Source of the DNA: Ophiura sarsii
Taxonomy: Eukaryota; Echinodermata; Ophiuroidea; Amphilepidida; Ophiuridae
Direction: 5' to 3'
Assembly: GCA_035610835.1 (NCBI GenBank)
Contig: CM069450.1
Span: forward strand, 27,215,503-27,279,502
Length of the DNA stretch: 64,000 bases
Numbering within the stretch: the stretch's first letter is position 1; every line of letters starts with the position of its first letter. Below are positions 1-9,070 of this stretch, piece by piece. Under the pieces are notes generated by a model. It worked only from the letters and a program-made list of their open reading frames with translations, was not told the origin of the DNA and did not search any database. Made by a program: the position numbers and the translations under genes.

Positions 1-270
1 TTGATATTGGGGGGCGAGAAATGAAAATGAACCGGCAACTGTTGTGAGTCAAGAAATGCGCGCGTAAAGTTCGACTTTACACCTATTTTTTGCACGATTG
101 AGCGTCATTTTGGATCTAAACAAACTTGTACCAAACAATATTGCATTTTGGTGAATAGCGCGCAACATTTTTTCATCTGTGTACTTTTGAGCATCATAAT
201 TCCATGATTCCTTTGGTCAAATGAACCGACAGTGCCAATCTCAGCCGACACGACATCAATTATTTTTTCC
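1..270 (+). mobile_element. Partial hAT-like MITE copy, cut by the window start
   Basis: This stretch matches the interior of the 3709-4178 element: a GAAATGAAAATGAACCG start, TTTGCACGATTGAGC, TCTAAACAA.CTTGTACCAA, then TCAAATGAACCGACAGTG and CCGACACGACATCAATTA. Its left terminal repeat lies outside the window and no right CACTG end is visible, so only the body is supported. The CGCGCG-rich pieces are shared with the other copies. It carries no coding capacity. Assignment rests on similarity to three other copies in the window that have 8-bp target duplications. Confidence 0.6.
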
Positions 271-892
271 CACTTTTTTGGTCAAAATGTCAAAAATACG
301 GCTTTAAAAGAAAAAAAGAGAAGATCCTCCCTAGAGTAGTGTCTTAATAGTATAATCAAGCAATTTTGGACATTTTTTACTCAAAAACAATTTTGTTAGC
401 TTGACCCAAATAAAATTGGTCCAAAAAAGTGATTTTTTGTGATTTCCTCAAAATATCAAAATTTGTGGTCAAAATTGATGCCAAAAATGGATTTTCTGAC
501 CTAAATCCCATCCAAAAATGTATACTTTTATATGCATTTGATTAATAGTTCAATAATTACAGCACTCACAAAATTCTAACTAAGTCCCCACCTTTTTAAG
601 GCAATCTCCAGTAGGATTTATGATGCTCTGCAACTGCATCCTCATACATTACATGGGAACAGGCCCGTCAGATCGCCTTCCCCGGAAAATTTTACCAAAA
701 ACAAAAAAAATCCCCCTCAAAAATATCTCCAAAAATTACTTCCGGTATTTCTGTGCGTCGACCAACAAGAAAGGTAAACTATAATGGAAAAATCCGACGG
801 AAAAAACTAGCTCTATCACTTCCGGTGATTGTTTTTTGAAAACGCCCCCCCCCCTTTGAAAAAAGTGTCTACGGGCCTGGGGAACTATTTAT
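271..892. other. Non-coding stretch, no gene seen
   Basis: A-rich and T-rich sequence with many TCAAAAAT-type words. A short pure C run sits near 845. No open frame, RNA gene or terminal inverted repeat was recognised. Confidence 0.5.
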
Positions 893-949
893 GACATGGC
901 CACAAAAGACTACAGTTGCTATGTTATGTATTTATATGTATACACTAAC

Positions 950-1029
950 CTCTTGATTTTCTTGTCTTGTTTAATACTGGTGGACCATTGTATTGGTGGA
1001 TAAGTGGCAGCATGCAACGTGTGCTGTTC
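950..1029 (-). CDS. Exon-like cassette, copy 1 (open frame)
   Basis: On the minus strand a tract CTTTTCCTTTGCCCAG precedes an 80-nt segment that ends AATCAAGAG|GTTAGTG, so both borders look like splice sites. The first frame is open throughout and reads EQHTLHAATYPPIQWSTSIK followed by QDKKIK. The peptide is not recognised. Two sister copies to the right keep both splice-like borders but differ in length (82 and 89 nt). It could be a true duplicated exon of a gene extending left of the window, or a non-coding repeat that happens to carry splice-like ends. No flanking exon is visible here. Confidence 0.35.
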
Positions 1030-1242
1030 CTGGGCAAAGGAAAAGTAAAGAAAAAATTAAAATTGTAAGAAAATAATCCAAGAAGCTCTTTATTTTTATC
1101 ATTGATTCCACTTATCCCATCTCTTCCCGGTAGTTCTCAATATCTTGTTAACAATTCTCTGAGTGTACTGCATCATGCACATCTTGCATAGATTATGAAA
1201 CATGGCCAAAAAGACTACAGCTGTAATGTAATTTACACTTAC

Positions 1243-1324
1243 CTCTTGATTTCCTTGTCTTGTTTAATACTGGTGGTCCACTGTGTTAGTTGAAGAGTGC
1301 ATGCACGCGGGTCGGGTGCTGTTC
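1243..1324 (-). other. Exon-like cassette, copy 2 (82 nt)
   Basis: Borders are CCAG| before and GAG|GTAAGTG after, the strongest donor of the three. The frame used by copy 1 meets a stop after about 12 codons. A shifted frame is open and reads TAPDPRACTLQLTQWTTSIK followed by QDKEIKR, so the C-terminal half keeps the copy-1 peptide while the N-terminal half is frame-shifted. The two-nucleotide length difference from copy 1 explains this. Confidence 0.35.
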
Positions 1325-2159
1325 CTGGGCATTGGAAACGTAAAGAAAAAATGAAAATAATAAGAAAACAAACTAAAAATTTTTCTCTCAATTCTAAAAA
1401 TCTTGTTACCGTAATTGGTAAGGTGTTATCATGATATAGCACATTTAGCAGGCAAACATGAACTATTTTACAGCAATACATATTTTAAGGGCAATCATGT
1501 ACTGCATGTAATACCTTTAAAGTGGCAAAAATGGCAAAAACTATAAAATGTAGTGACCAAATTGCTTAAAATTGGTGAATTCAGCTCTAAAGTCAATGAT
1601 TTTTTTTTCTTTCTTCGAGTGTATATAAGACGTAAAATATTTACAAGAGATTAAGTTTGCTGGCAGTTGCTATGGCAAGCTTTTTCCCCGGCTTTTTCTT
1701 TTCCAATGGGTACCAGTACATTTGATTTGAATTTGTCATATAATTTGCATGTATTTATTTTCAATTTTAGGGACTTGGTGAAACAAAATGTTGGCTGAAA
1801 TGAAACAACTAGGCCTAGGCCTATATTGTATTTGACCGTTTATGTCTTTTCTGATGTATTTTTTAATATGTTCCTGGCTATGTATGTGATTTTCCCAGTT
1901 TTTGCCAGTTGTTGCCGGTAAAACCTGGCAAAAATATGTGTTTGCCCTTTTTGCCGGCAAAATCTCTTACTGGTCATTCTTAATAATATCTTGCTAGCAA
2001 TAATGGTATTACTAGGATGTAATTACAGCAAGCAAACATGTAAGAATCTTCCTTTGATTTATGATTCTTTGAGTGTAGGCCTACTGCATCATCATGCCCA
2101 TCGTGCATAGAAACATGAAACATGGCCAAACAGACTACAGCTGTAATTTATATACATAC

Positions 2160-2248
2160 CTCTTGATTTCCTTATCTTGTTTAATTTAATACTGGTGGAT
2201 CATTGATCACTGTGTTGGTGGATGAGTGCGAGCATTCGGGTGCTGTTC
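2160..2248 (-). pseudogene. Exon-like cassette, copy 3 (broken)
   Basis: The copy has a pyrimidine-rich CAG acceptor-like start and GAG|GTATGT donor-like end. The 89-nt core begins EQHPNARTHPPTQ and then meets a stop, with further stops from a small internal insertion (ATTAAATTAAAC). The splice-like borders are better conserved than the frame. Confidence 0.35.
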
Positions 2249-2820
2249 CTGGGCAAAGGAAAAGAAAAGAAAAAATGAAGAAAATAATCCAAGAAGTTCT
2301 TTGGTTTTTTCAATTGATTCCACTTTACCTCTTTAAAACTCTTTAACCGGTAATTCTAAATATCTTGCTAACAACAAAAAAAGAAAATAATAAGAAAACA
2401 AACCAAGAAGCTCTTTGGTTTCATCAATTGACTTCACTTCTCTCAACATCTTGTTACAGTAATTGGTAGGGTGTTTAATATATCGCGCTTTAGCAGGCAA
2501 CTAAAAACAAACCTTTTGATCGAAGTTGTTGGCCCACGTCTTTCCACTCCACTCAGGTTCAGTAAAAACACAATAACACAGTCTTCAGAATGCATGGTTC
2601 ATTTACTCCTTTGTGATTTGCACAACTTCTGGACTTTCATCACTACCCAGTGTTGACATGAGTTGCCAGGGATTCTATTACATTTGAGGTTGCCCTAAAC
2701 ATCTCCCTCAGCTTACGTTTATACGAATGTCTCCCTAAAGGTCGAATTATTATGTGAAATTGCGATTAATATTATTAATAGGCATGGCCTACAGTACTGC
2801 TAGAGAGGATAACTGATTTG

Positions 2821-3658
2821 TATACCGACCAACAACAGAGATCTTCCGCACGGCGATCCCAAAAGTGTTGGGTGGGTTATTGTCAGGGACACATGGACAT
2901 GATTTAGCCGTGTAGGAGTTGATGGGTAACTGGGGGTGTTGGATGGGTTAGGGTGGCTTAGGGTTTAGGGGTTACGTCTTAGGGCGCACCATTCGATTCT
3001 CAGGGGAATAGGGCATGGGCATGGACGTTTGTAAAAAAACACCACTTGTCTATGTCTATCTATGGGGAAGAAATCTTGACCCACACTGATGAATAAAAAG
3101 ACTTAGGCCACCCGAATCAAATAAAGGAATACATTAAAATATATGAAGAAAAGGGGAACCTTTCCGCAACAGGCTGCGAAAAAACCCGCCGACTTTCGTG
3201 ACTGAAAAAAAGAAAGACATTCTGCTCAACCTCAACAACTTCCAAATGGGATGGTGGAGCCTCATGTCATGTATTGTCTGTAGCTAGGCGTACAATTTGT
3301 TGGCGTTGGCCTATACCCTAGGATAGCTCAAATGTTTTATGTGTTTAACCACTAATGTTTGTAATTGATATACACACCTTTGGGCCAGTGGAAGTTAAAA
3401 AAATATATTAGACATCTTTAAAGGCACGGTCGCGGTGTGAAATACTAGTTGTTGGTGGGTAGCTAGATTTGAAATTTGAAACAAATCAGATATCGGTACG
3501 TGCCTTTCTGGTAATTTAAAAAATAATTTGTTGTTGTACATTGGAGCCTTGGAGGGTCAACTCCTACACGGCTAAATCATGTCCATGTGTCCCTGACAAT
3601 AACCCACCCAACACTTTTGGGATCGCCGTGCGGAAGATCTCTGTTGTTGGTCGGTATA
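2821..3658. repeat. Foldback element with ~102-bp inverted arms
   Basis: The left arm 2821-2922 starts TATACCGACCAACAACAGAG and ends GTAGGAGTTGA. The right arm 3557-3658 is its near-exact reverse complement (TCAACTCCTAC to GGTCGGTATA). The 634-bp interior has no open frame of note. No clear target duplication was found, so the superfamily is open. The right arm ends 50 bp before the hAT-like MITE at 3709. Confidence 0.85.
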
Positions 3659-3708
3659 TAAAGCTGTTTCTAAAAAATAATGTTGAAAATATTATAAGGA
3701 GACACAGT

Positions 3709-4178
3709 CAGTGGCGTAACTAGACTTTTTCATATGGGGGGGCAAGAAGGGGCAGGGACTTGAAATGGGGGGGCTCCTAAGATATTTTGAGTCCAGAGAT
3801 GCGCGCGCAGTGTGCGAAAATTTTCGACTTTACAGCTATTTCTTGGACGATTGAGCTACATTTTGGCTCTAAACAAGCTTGTAGCAATGAATATTTCATT
3901 TTGGGAAGACATATGCGCGCGTAGCGCGCGAAATTTTTCATATGTGTACTTTTGACCATCATAATACCATGATTCCTTTCGTCAAATGAACCGACAGTGC
4001 CAATCTCAACCGACACGATGTCATTATTGGGGGGATTTGGTGTACTTTGTTTGTAAAATTCATTAACAGCCGTACTTGATTTCATTTGGGGGGGGGGGGG
4101 GGGGCAAGCGGGGGGGCAAGGGTTCCAAGTGGGGGGGGGGGCTCCCGCCCCCCCTGCCCCCCGCTGGTTACGCCACTG
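3709..4178 (+). mobile_element. hAT-like MITE, copy with perfect 8-bp TSD
   Basis: The element begins CAGTGGCGTAACTAG and ends CTGGTTACGCCACTG. It is flanked on both sides by the identical octamer GACACAGT (3701-3708 and 4179-4186). CAG-type termini and 8-bp duplications are the hallmark of the hAT superfamily. The body holds a CGCGCGCAG..CGCGCGTAGCGCGCG stretch, a TGAACCGACAGTG segment and long G runs near the right end. It has no transposase. Sister copies are at 22386-22989 and, inverted, 25975-26261. Confidence 0.9.
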
Positions 4179-4417
4179 GACACAGTTAACAAATTTGGCA
4201 AAATACAAGCCGTGTGAGTGTGAAATGAACTGGGGGAAATGAATTATTATTATAAAACCTAATATAGTTAAAAAAAAGAGTTTGACCGAGTCTATTTATT
4301 CTACTTATCCAATCAGTAGGCCTACATTGTAGTTGTAGGCTATTCGATGACAACTGTTGATTGCCAAGACTGGGCGCTGGGCTGTGGTCACCATGTCTAC
4401 ACCGTCTCCCACATTAA

Positions 4418-5230
4418 GGTCGTGTTCCCACAAAGAACAAAATCCCGAGTAGGCCTAGTCTAGACTGGCTCCAGACCCGGACTAAATCGCTAGTGGGAAC
4501 GCGATTCAAGTAGGTCCCGGTCCGGACTCAAATTTATTAACCGTTATGCCTACTCACTCACTGTATAAATGTATTGCTGTACAATGTAGGCTATCATGTG
4601 CTATGCACTTTACTCCGTCAGGTCTCAAATGTTGTAAATACGGTATAAATATTAAAGATCGCGTCCCGGCCCGGTCCGGACTAAATCAATAATTTGTCAT
4701 GTGGGAACGCGATTCACTCGAGACTAGTCGAGACCCACACCACTTGACCCGGTGACCTTTTCAATAGCGTGAATATAACTGCGCCTGGCACGGCGTTATA
4801 CATAAAGTCGCGCGCGTTATAAAGGTAGACGCGCGCGTAAAGTCGCGCGCGTGGTGAAATAGGACGCAGTGATCGTCACGATTGTAGGCAAACAACTAAA
4901 TTAAACAGTATTTCAGCACTAGTTTGTGGTTTATATCAACTAATGAGACTACTAAGGGCCTATGTTGTTATGCGAAACCGATTGTTAGCTATTTATATTG
5001 TATCCTATTTCCATGTCATAAAGGACATTTTACATGCGTTTTCGGCGATTTGTGAATGGTTTTAGACTAACATCCGTGTCTAATTGTGTTTTTTTTCGAC
5101 CACATAGATCCTTTTTGCTGAATCATCGTTGTGACGACCACTTTATGTGGGAACGCAACTTTCAAGTGGGTCCCGGTCCGGACCTCCGGACCGGGACAAA
5201 TTCTAGGCCTACTTATGTGGGAACACGGCC
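4418..5230. mobile_element. TTAA-flanked non-autonomous element (813 bp)
   Basis: TTAA at 4414-4417 is followed by GGTCGTGTTCCCACA. At the other end TGTGGGAACACGGCC is followed by TTAA at 5231-5234, giving a 15-bp terminal inverted repeat with one mismatch. TTAA targets are typical of piggyBac and Kolobok elements. The interior repeats the motif GTGGGAACGCGA..TCAAGT with GTCCCGGTCCGGAC several times (around 4492, 4702, 5148), and holds a CGCGCG-rich block at 4807-4852. It has no coding capacity. The choice between the two superfamilies is open. Confidence 0.75.
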
Positions 5231-5339
5231 TTAATTAAGTGAAGTACTCCCATAACACATTTTACTTAGCCTGAATGCATATAATAACATTCGATTATTT
5301 ATGTGCAATTTTGAAATCAGATTTAAGTTTTGCAAAATT

Positions 5340-5740
5340 CAGACATCTGAAGACCCCTCCCTAAGCAGCAAATCACCCCGGGGGGGGGGGGGGGGGGGGG
5401 GGAGGGTTTACTCGGATTTGGTTTGGTCGGGGGTTGCCGCTGGAGATTCAAAATCCATACCCATTTCTAAGGGTGATTTTTCGCGAAAATAGACCTAATT
5501 TTGGCAAATGTTCGCGAACATCGCGAAAACAGGACCCATGTCTAAGGATTTTTCACTGAAAAGCCTACCCATGGCTAAGGATGTCTCATGAAAAAACGAC
5601 CCACTGGGGCGGCACATCCCCGTATGCCTTACACGGTGAGTACCCCCCCCCCCTCCCCCCCTGGCAAATCACTCGCTTCCATTCTGATCTATAAAGTTAT
5701 GCCGAAATTGGAAATCCCATTCATTCAATTTGTATATTGG
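5340..5740 (+). repeat. Poly-G/poly-C bounded dispersed repeat with CCCATTTCTAAGG motifs
   Basis: A G run of more than 20 lies at 5380-5402 and a C-rich run at 5643-5660. Between them the motif ACCCAT.TCTAAGG recurs three times, with GCGAAAA spacers. A related piece appears at 48247-48290 (GGAGATTCAAA..CATACCAATTTCTAAGG). No gene was recognised. Confidence 0.5.
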
Positions 5741-5865
5741 ACTATGAATTTACATAATAAACTCGCACTGTGATTTTTCACTTTTCTGTCAAATCTATCT
5801 TTTTCAATTCAATTCTGTCGTGTCTGTTGTTTTTGCTGCTTTCATATCAAGGGTAGACCCATCTA

Positions 5866-6550
5866 TAGGGGGTCCACCCGCTAGTCATAAGGGCCGCTAG
5901 TCATAAGGTTCATAAGTCATAAGGGTCGCTAGTCATAACGTGTATTTTCCTATACCACGAGTGCGCTTGTCATAAACGTATATGAGGGTTCACTAGTCAT
6001 AAAAATGAGGGTCAGTAGTCATAAGGCCCGCTAGTCATAAATATTATAGAGGTCCGCTAATCATAATATGAAAAAGGGTTCGCTAGTCATAATATACCAA
6101 AAGGGTCATTAGTCATAATCACAATAGGGGTCGCTAGTCATAAAATACCTAAAGGTTCGCTAGTCATAATAAAATAAGGTTCGCTAGTCATAATGTTTTA
6201 ATTATGACTATCGACCCTTTTTGAAGAAATAACGGTCCGCTAGTCATAATTTAACACACGGTTCCCTATAGTCATAATTTTTCAAAAGGTCCGCTAGTCA
6301 TAATATATAAAAAGTTCGTTAGTCATAAGGGTCGCTAGTCATAAAATACCTAAAGGTTCGCTAGTCATAATAAAAAAAGGTTCGCTAGTCATAATTTTTT
6401 TTTTATGACTAGCGAACCTTTTTGAAGAAAAAACGGTCCGTTAGTCATACATTTTCACACGGTCCGCTAGTCATAATTTTTCAAAAAGTCCGCTAATAGT
6501 CCTAATATATAAAAAAAAAAAGTGCGCTAGTCCCTTTTTAAAGTCATAAG
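5866..6550. repeat. CGCTAGTCATAA minisatellite
   Basis: About 20 units of roughly 28-31 bp carry the core GGTTCGCTAGTCATAA, separated by short A/T-rich linkers. Two places hold the core in reverse (ATTATGACTATCGACC near 6197 and TTTATGACTAGCGAACC near 6400). The second forms a perfect local palindrome with the adjacent forward unit. There is no open frame across the array. Confidence 0.9.
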
Positions 6551-6675
6551 TCTATAGTTATGAATTAATAGGTTTGCCAGAAAAACTAAGATAAAGGCCT
6601 AACAAAAAATAACTAAATTATAATACCTGATAATTAATTTAATTTAGCCCATTCCTTATCTTAACATGTCTAAAT

Positions 6676-6711
<36 letters not shown>
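6676..6711 (+). repeat. Pure G run of 36
   Basis: An uninterrupted run of 36 G. It is one of many long homopolymer G or C runs in the window, most of which lie inside or at the edge of MITE copies. Confidence 0.95.
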
Positions 6712-6712
<1 letters not shown>

Positions 6713-7379
6713 TGTGTACGCTTAAGTTTATTTGTCCAAAGATATGAAAAGGGGACACGGAGAGATTGGTGATGAAAATGAAATTTGAAGAAAAAAAGAG
6801 TTTCAATACATATGGTTTAATAGAACCCTGAAACGTAATATTTCATGGGAAAACGCTTGAAGTGATGGCGCTTGATAGACATTCTGGTGAAGCTATATGT
6901 GCCGGATTCTACATCGAAATTGCCTAATTGTGGAATATTGCATGATATATATACTGCCAATTAAGGTAGGCCTAAACGGTTTCAGAGGGTAGTTTGTATT
7001 CCTTTTAAAGTATTACTTTGGTGCAAAAAACCCCCCAATGTTCAGGAAAATTGAGAGCGCACTCCCCTACGTATCTCTTAATGCCCCTTTCAATTCAATG
7101 AAAGAGAATTTAATTATTATTCTAAATAGCTAAGAAAGTTTACACCATCCCATTGGTTTTCAGCGCAGTTTTAGACTGTTTACAAGATCACCGCCAGCAT
7201 GGGCCGGTAGCAATAGGTTACGCTACTAGATTTATGCTGTTTACGAAATTCATCGTAACAAAGACGCAGACTTTTAGAGCCCCGGTTTAGAGCACCATGC
7301 AAAGTCGTACACTAGGCCCTGTGTGTTTGTTGTACAGCGGGGCATAATGAAATGGGGATTCTGGGCCCATGGGTTCCCA
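6712..7379. other. Non-coding stretch, no gene seen
   Basis: Mixed AT-rich sequence without an open frame, inverted repeat or RNA gene that I can support. Confidence 0.5.
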
Positions 7380-7890
7380 TTGGCGTAGCCAGGGGCCTGA
7401 GGTCCCTGGCCTTCAAAAAAAAAAAAAAGTAGAAGAGGAGAAGGTGAAGAAGAAGGAGAACAGGGAGGAGTGGAGATAGAAGAGAGAGAAAGAGAAAATA
7501 AAGGGTTTGTTTTCTATTGCTTTTGCTACATATACGAAATGTACCACGCTCCCCACTCTGTAGGCCTACGTTACCGGCACAGGTCTCAACATAACCGGGC
7601 AATGATTTGTGTATGTCCCTGCTATTTCGTCTCTCAGTTGGTCCCCAACATGTGGACCGGGTCAGAACAAATGTTATAATCCAAAAGAATGGATGGCCAC
7701 CAGTAGCTTAAAAGAAATGGAGAAGAGGAAGATAAAGATGGAAGGAAAGGGAAACTGAAAGAGAAACACGAAGGGTAGGAAGGAAATAGGGGAAGGAAAA
7801 GAATAGTGTAGATTTGAAAATAAATGAGTGGAAAGAAGGGAAAATCGAAAAGAAACTTGGAGAAGAGAAGAGATTAACCATCCAAACACT
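7380..7890 (+). repeat. Degenerate GGCGTAGCCAGG repeat and polypurine tract
   Basis: It starts with TTGGCGTAGCCAGGGGCCTG, a relative of the repeat at 23184-23693. An A run follows, then GAAGAGGAGAAGG-type purine-only blocks (7410-7500 and again 7710-7880). Open frames over it are low-complexity artefacts. Confidence 0.65.
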
Positions 7891-8975
7891 TTTTTTGTGT
7901 AAGCGTGCATTACGTAACTATGGTGACTTTCATGAAGCTAATCATAGGACCGGGTAAGTAAGGGATCACCCCCCCCCCCCCCCCCCCCTTGTCTTTGGGC
8001 GAATTGCACATATTTGAAGAATCTAAGGAATTTACTTATTTTCATCTAAATACTAATTTATCCCATGCCCAGTTTGATGATGGGCAATTTAGTATAAAAA
8101 TGGCAAATCTCGCTCTGTGCGCATTTTCCTGGAATATCATTATAGAAGCCCGTTGAAAAGAAAAATGTACCTTAATAAGGGCCAAATTCGTGCAAATATG
8201 TTGTTAAAATCTTGCACGGTGTGCGCGTAGCAAGTTTAGGGCATCACTCCCTGAAAAACCCAGATACGCCACTGAGAGGCACCCCTTGGAACCTTAAGAG
8301 ATAGACATTGCATGAGCAGTTGTTTTGTCAAAAAAGTGGGCATGCATCCCCCACACCACATTTGACAATCATTTGGTGGTTTTGCACCATTCGACAAGTT
8401 TCGACATTTTCAAATGAATTTTTACTTTAATTTGAAGACGTCAGTCGGGGAATCGGAAGTAAATTAATATAAAATAGCAGATTTTAGCGAGATACGAGCG
8501 CATTATGTTCACCTTAATTATGCCACGATTCATGTAAATATTCACACAAAAAATCGCGTGCTACGTTTCACGAACAGATAGTTGTGGGATATGGTGTGAA
8601 GTCAATCAGATAAAAGGCCTAGTTGCACCCCATTTGGGATATCAGTGGCGTGTCCAAAAGGGCTGATATAATCCAAAAAACTTGGAGGGGCGCACCCCTT
8701 AACTTACAAAGATAGACAGATAGACATGGCATTAGCAGTGGCGTGTTCAAAGGAGGGGCCATGTACCCGCACCCTTGACTATCACTTCTGGGAAATACAC
8801 CCATTCGGGGAAATTAAAGGGTTTTGTATACTTTATACTATTCAATTTTAAGGCGACAGTTGAGAGAATTGAAACCAAATTCGTATACAAATAGTATGAA
8901 AAAAGTATGAAACATTTATTTTCGTGCGATACGCGCGCATGTCCAGACATATCATTCTAAAACCCCATTTTAAAC
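7891..8975. repeat. Dispersed repeats with GTGGCGT ends and CGCGCGCAT motifs
   Basis: A C run lies at about 7970-7988. Partial elements follow: GATACGCCACTGAGAGGCACC at 8263, CAGTGGCGTGTCC at 8644 and again at 8737. The segment 8800-8960 (GGGAAATTAAAGGGTTTT..GTATAAA..GATACGCGCGCAT) matches 21255-21405. These look like incomplete MITE copies, with no coding content. Confidence 0.6.
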
Positions 8976-8979
8976 CAAA

Positions 8980-9070
8980 CTAGAGCGGTTCTCGGCTTTC
9001 GCGGTTCTCGGCTTTCGCGGTTTTTGGGTTTATGGTTTGAGATTTTGAACAAAACCTGACTGGGCCCTGT
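8980..9070 (+). repeat. CTAGAGCGGTTCTC dispersed repeat
   Basis: The sequence AGAGCGGTTCTC.GCTTTCGCGG occurs here with its second half doubled (TTCTCGGCTTTCGCGG twice), then TTTGAGATTTTGAACAAAACCTGACTGGGCCC. The reverse-strand segment 46879-46950 (CAGAGCGGTTCTCAACTTTC to AAAACCTAACTGGGTC) is homologous. The outer end CAGAGCGG resembles a hAT-type terminus, but no second terminus was found. Confidence 0.65.

Larger units (their letters stand above)
893..2470 (-). repeat. Tandem ~300-bp units, each holding an exon-like cassette
   Basis: Three full units and one partial unit share ATGGCCAAA..GACTACAG, the segment CTCTTGAT..CTTGT, GTGCTGTTCCTGGGC, and an A-rich tail with AATAATAAGAAAACAAAC and AGAAGCTCTTTGGTTT. 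Units lie at about 893-1090, 1198-1400 and 2107-2300. A partial unit at about 2340-2470 lacks the exon-like core. On the minus strand each core has a pyrimidine-rich tract ending in CAG before it and GAG|GT after it. Spacing between units is uneven, about 300 and 915 bp. Confidence 0.7.

Noticed and set aside
3777..4208. 143-codon open frame on the minus strand
   Set aside because: It lies inside the hAT-like MITE (3709-4178); the proline/glycine-rich part is just the G run read in reverse.
7312..7910. Leu/Phe/Ser-rich minus-strand and Glu/Lys/Arg-rich plus-strand frames
   Set aside because: Products of the polypurine tract; no start or splice context.
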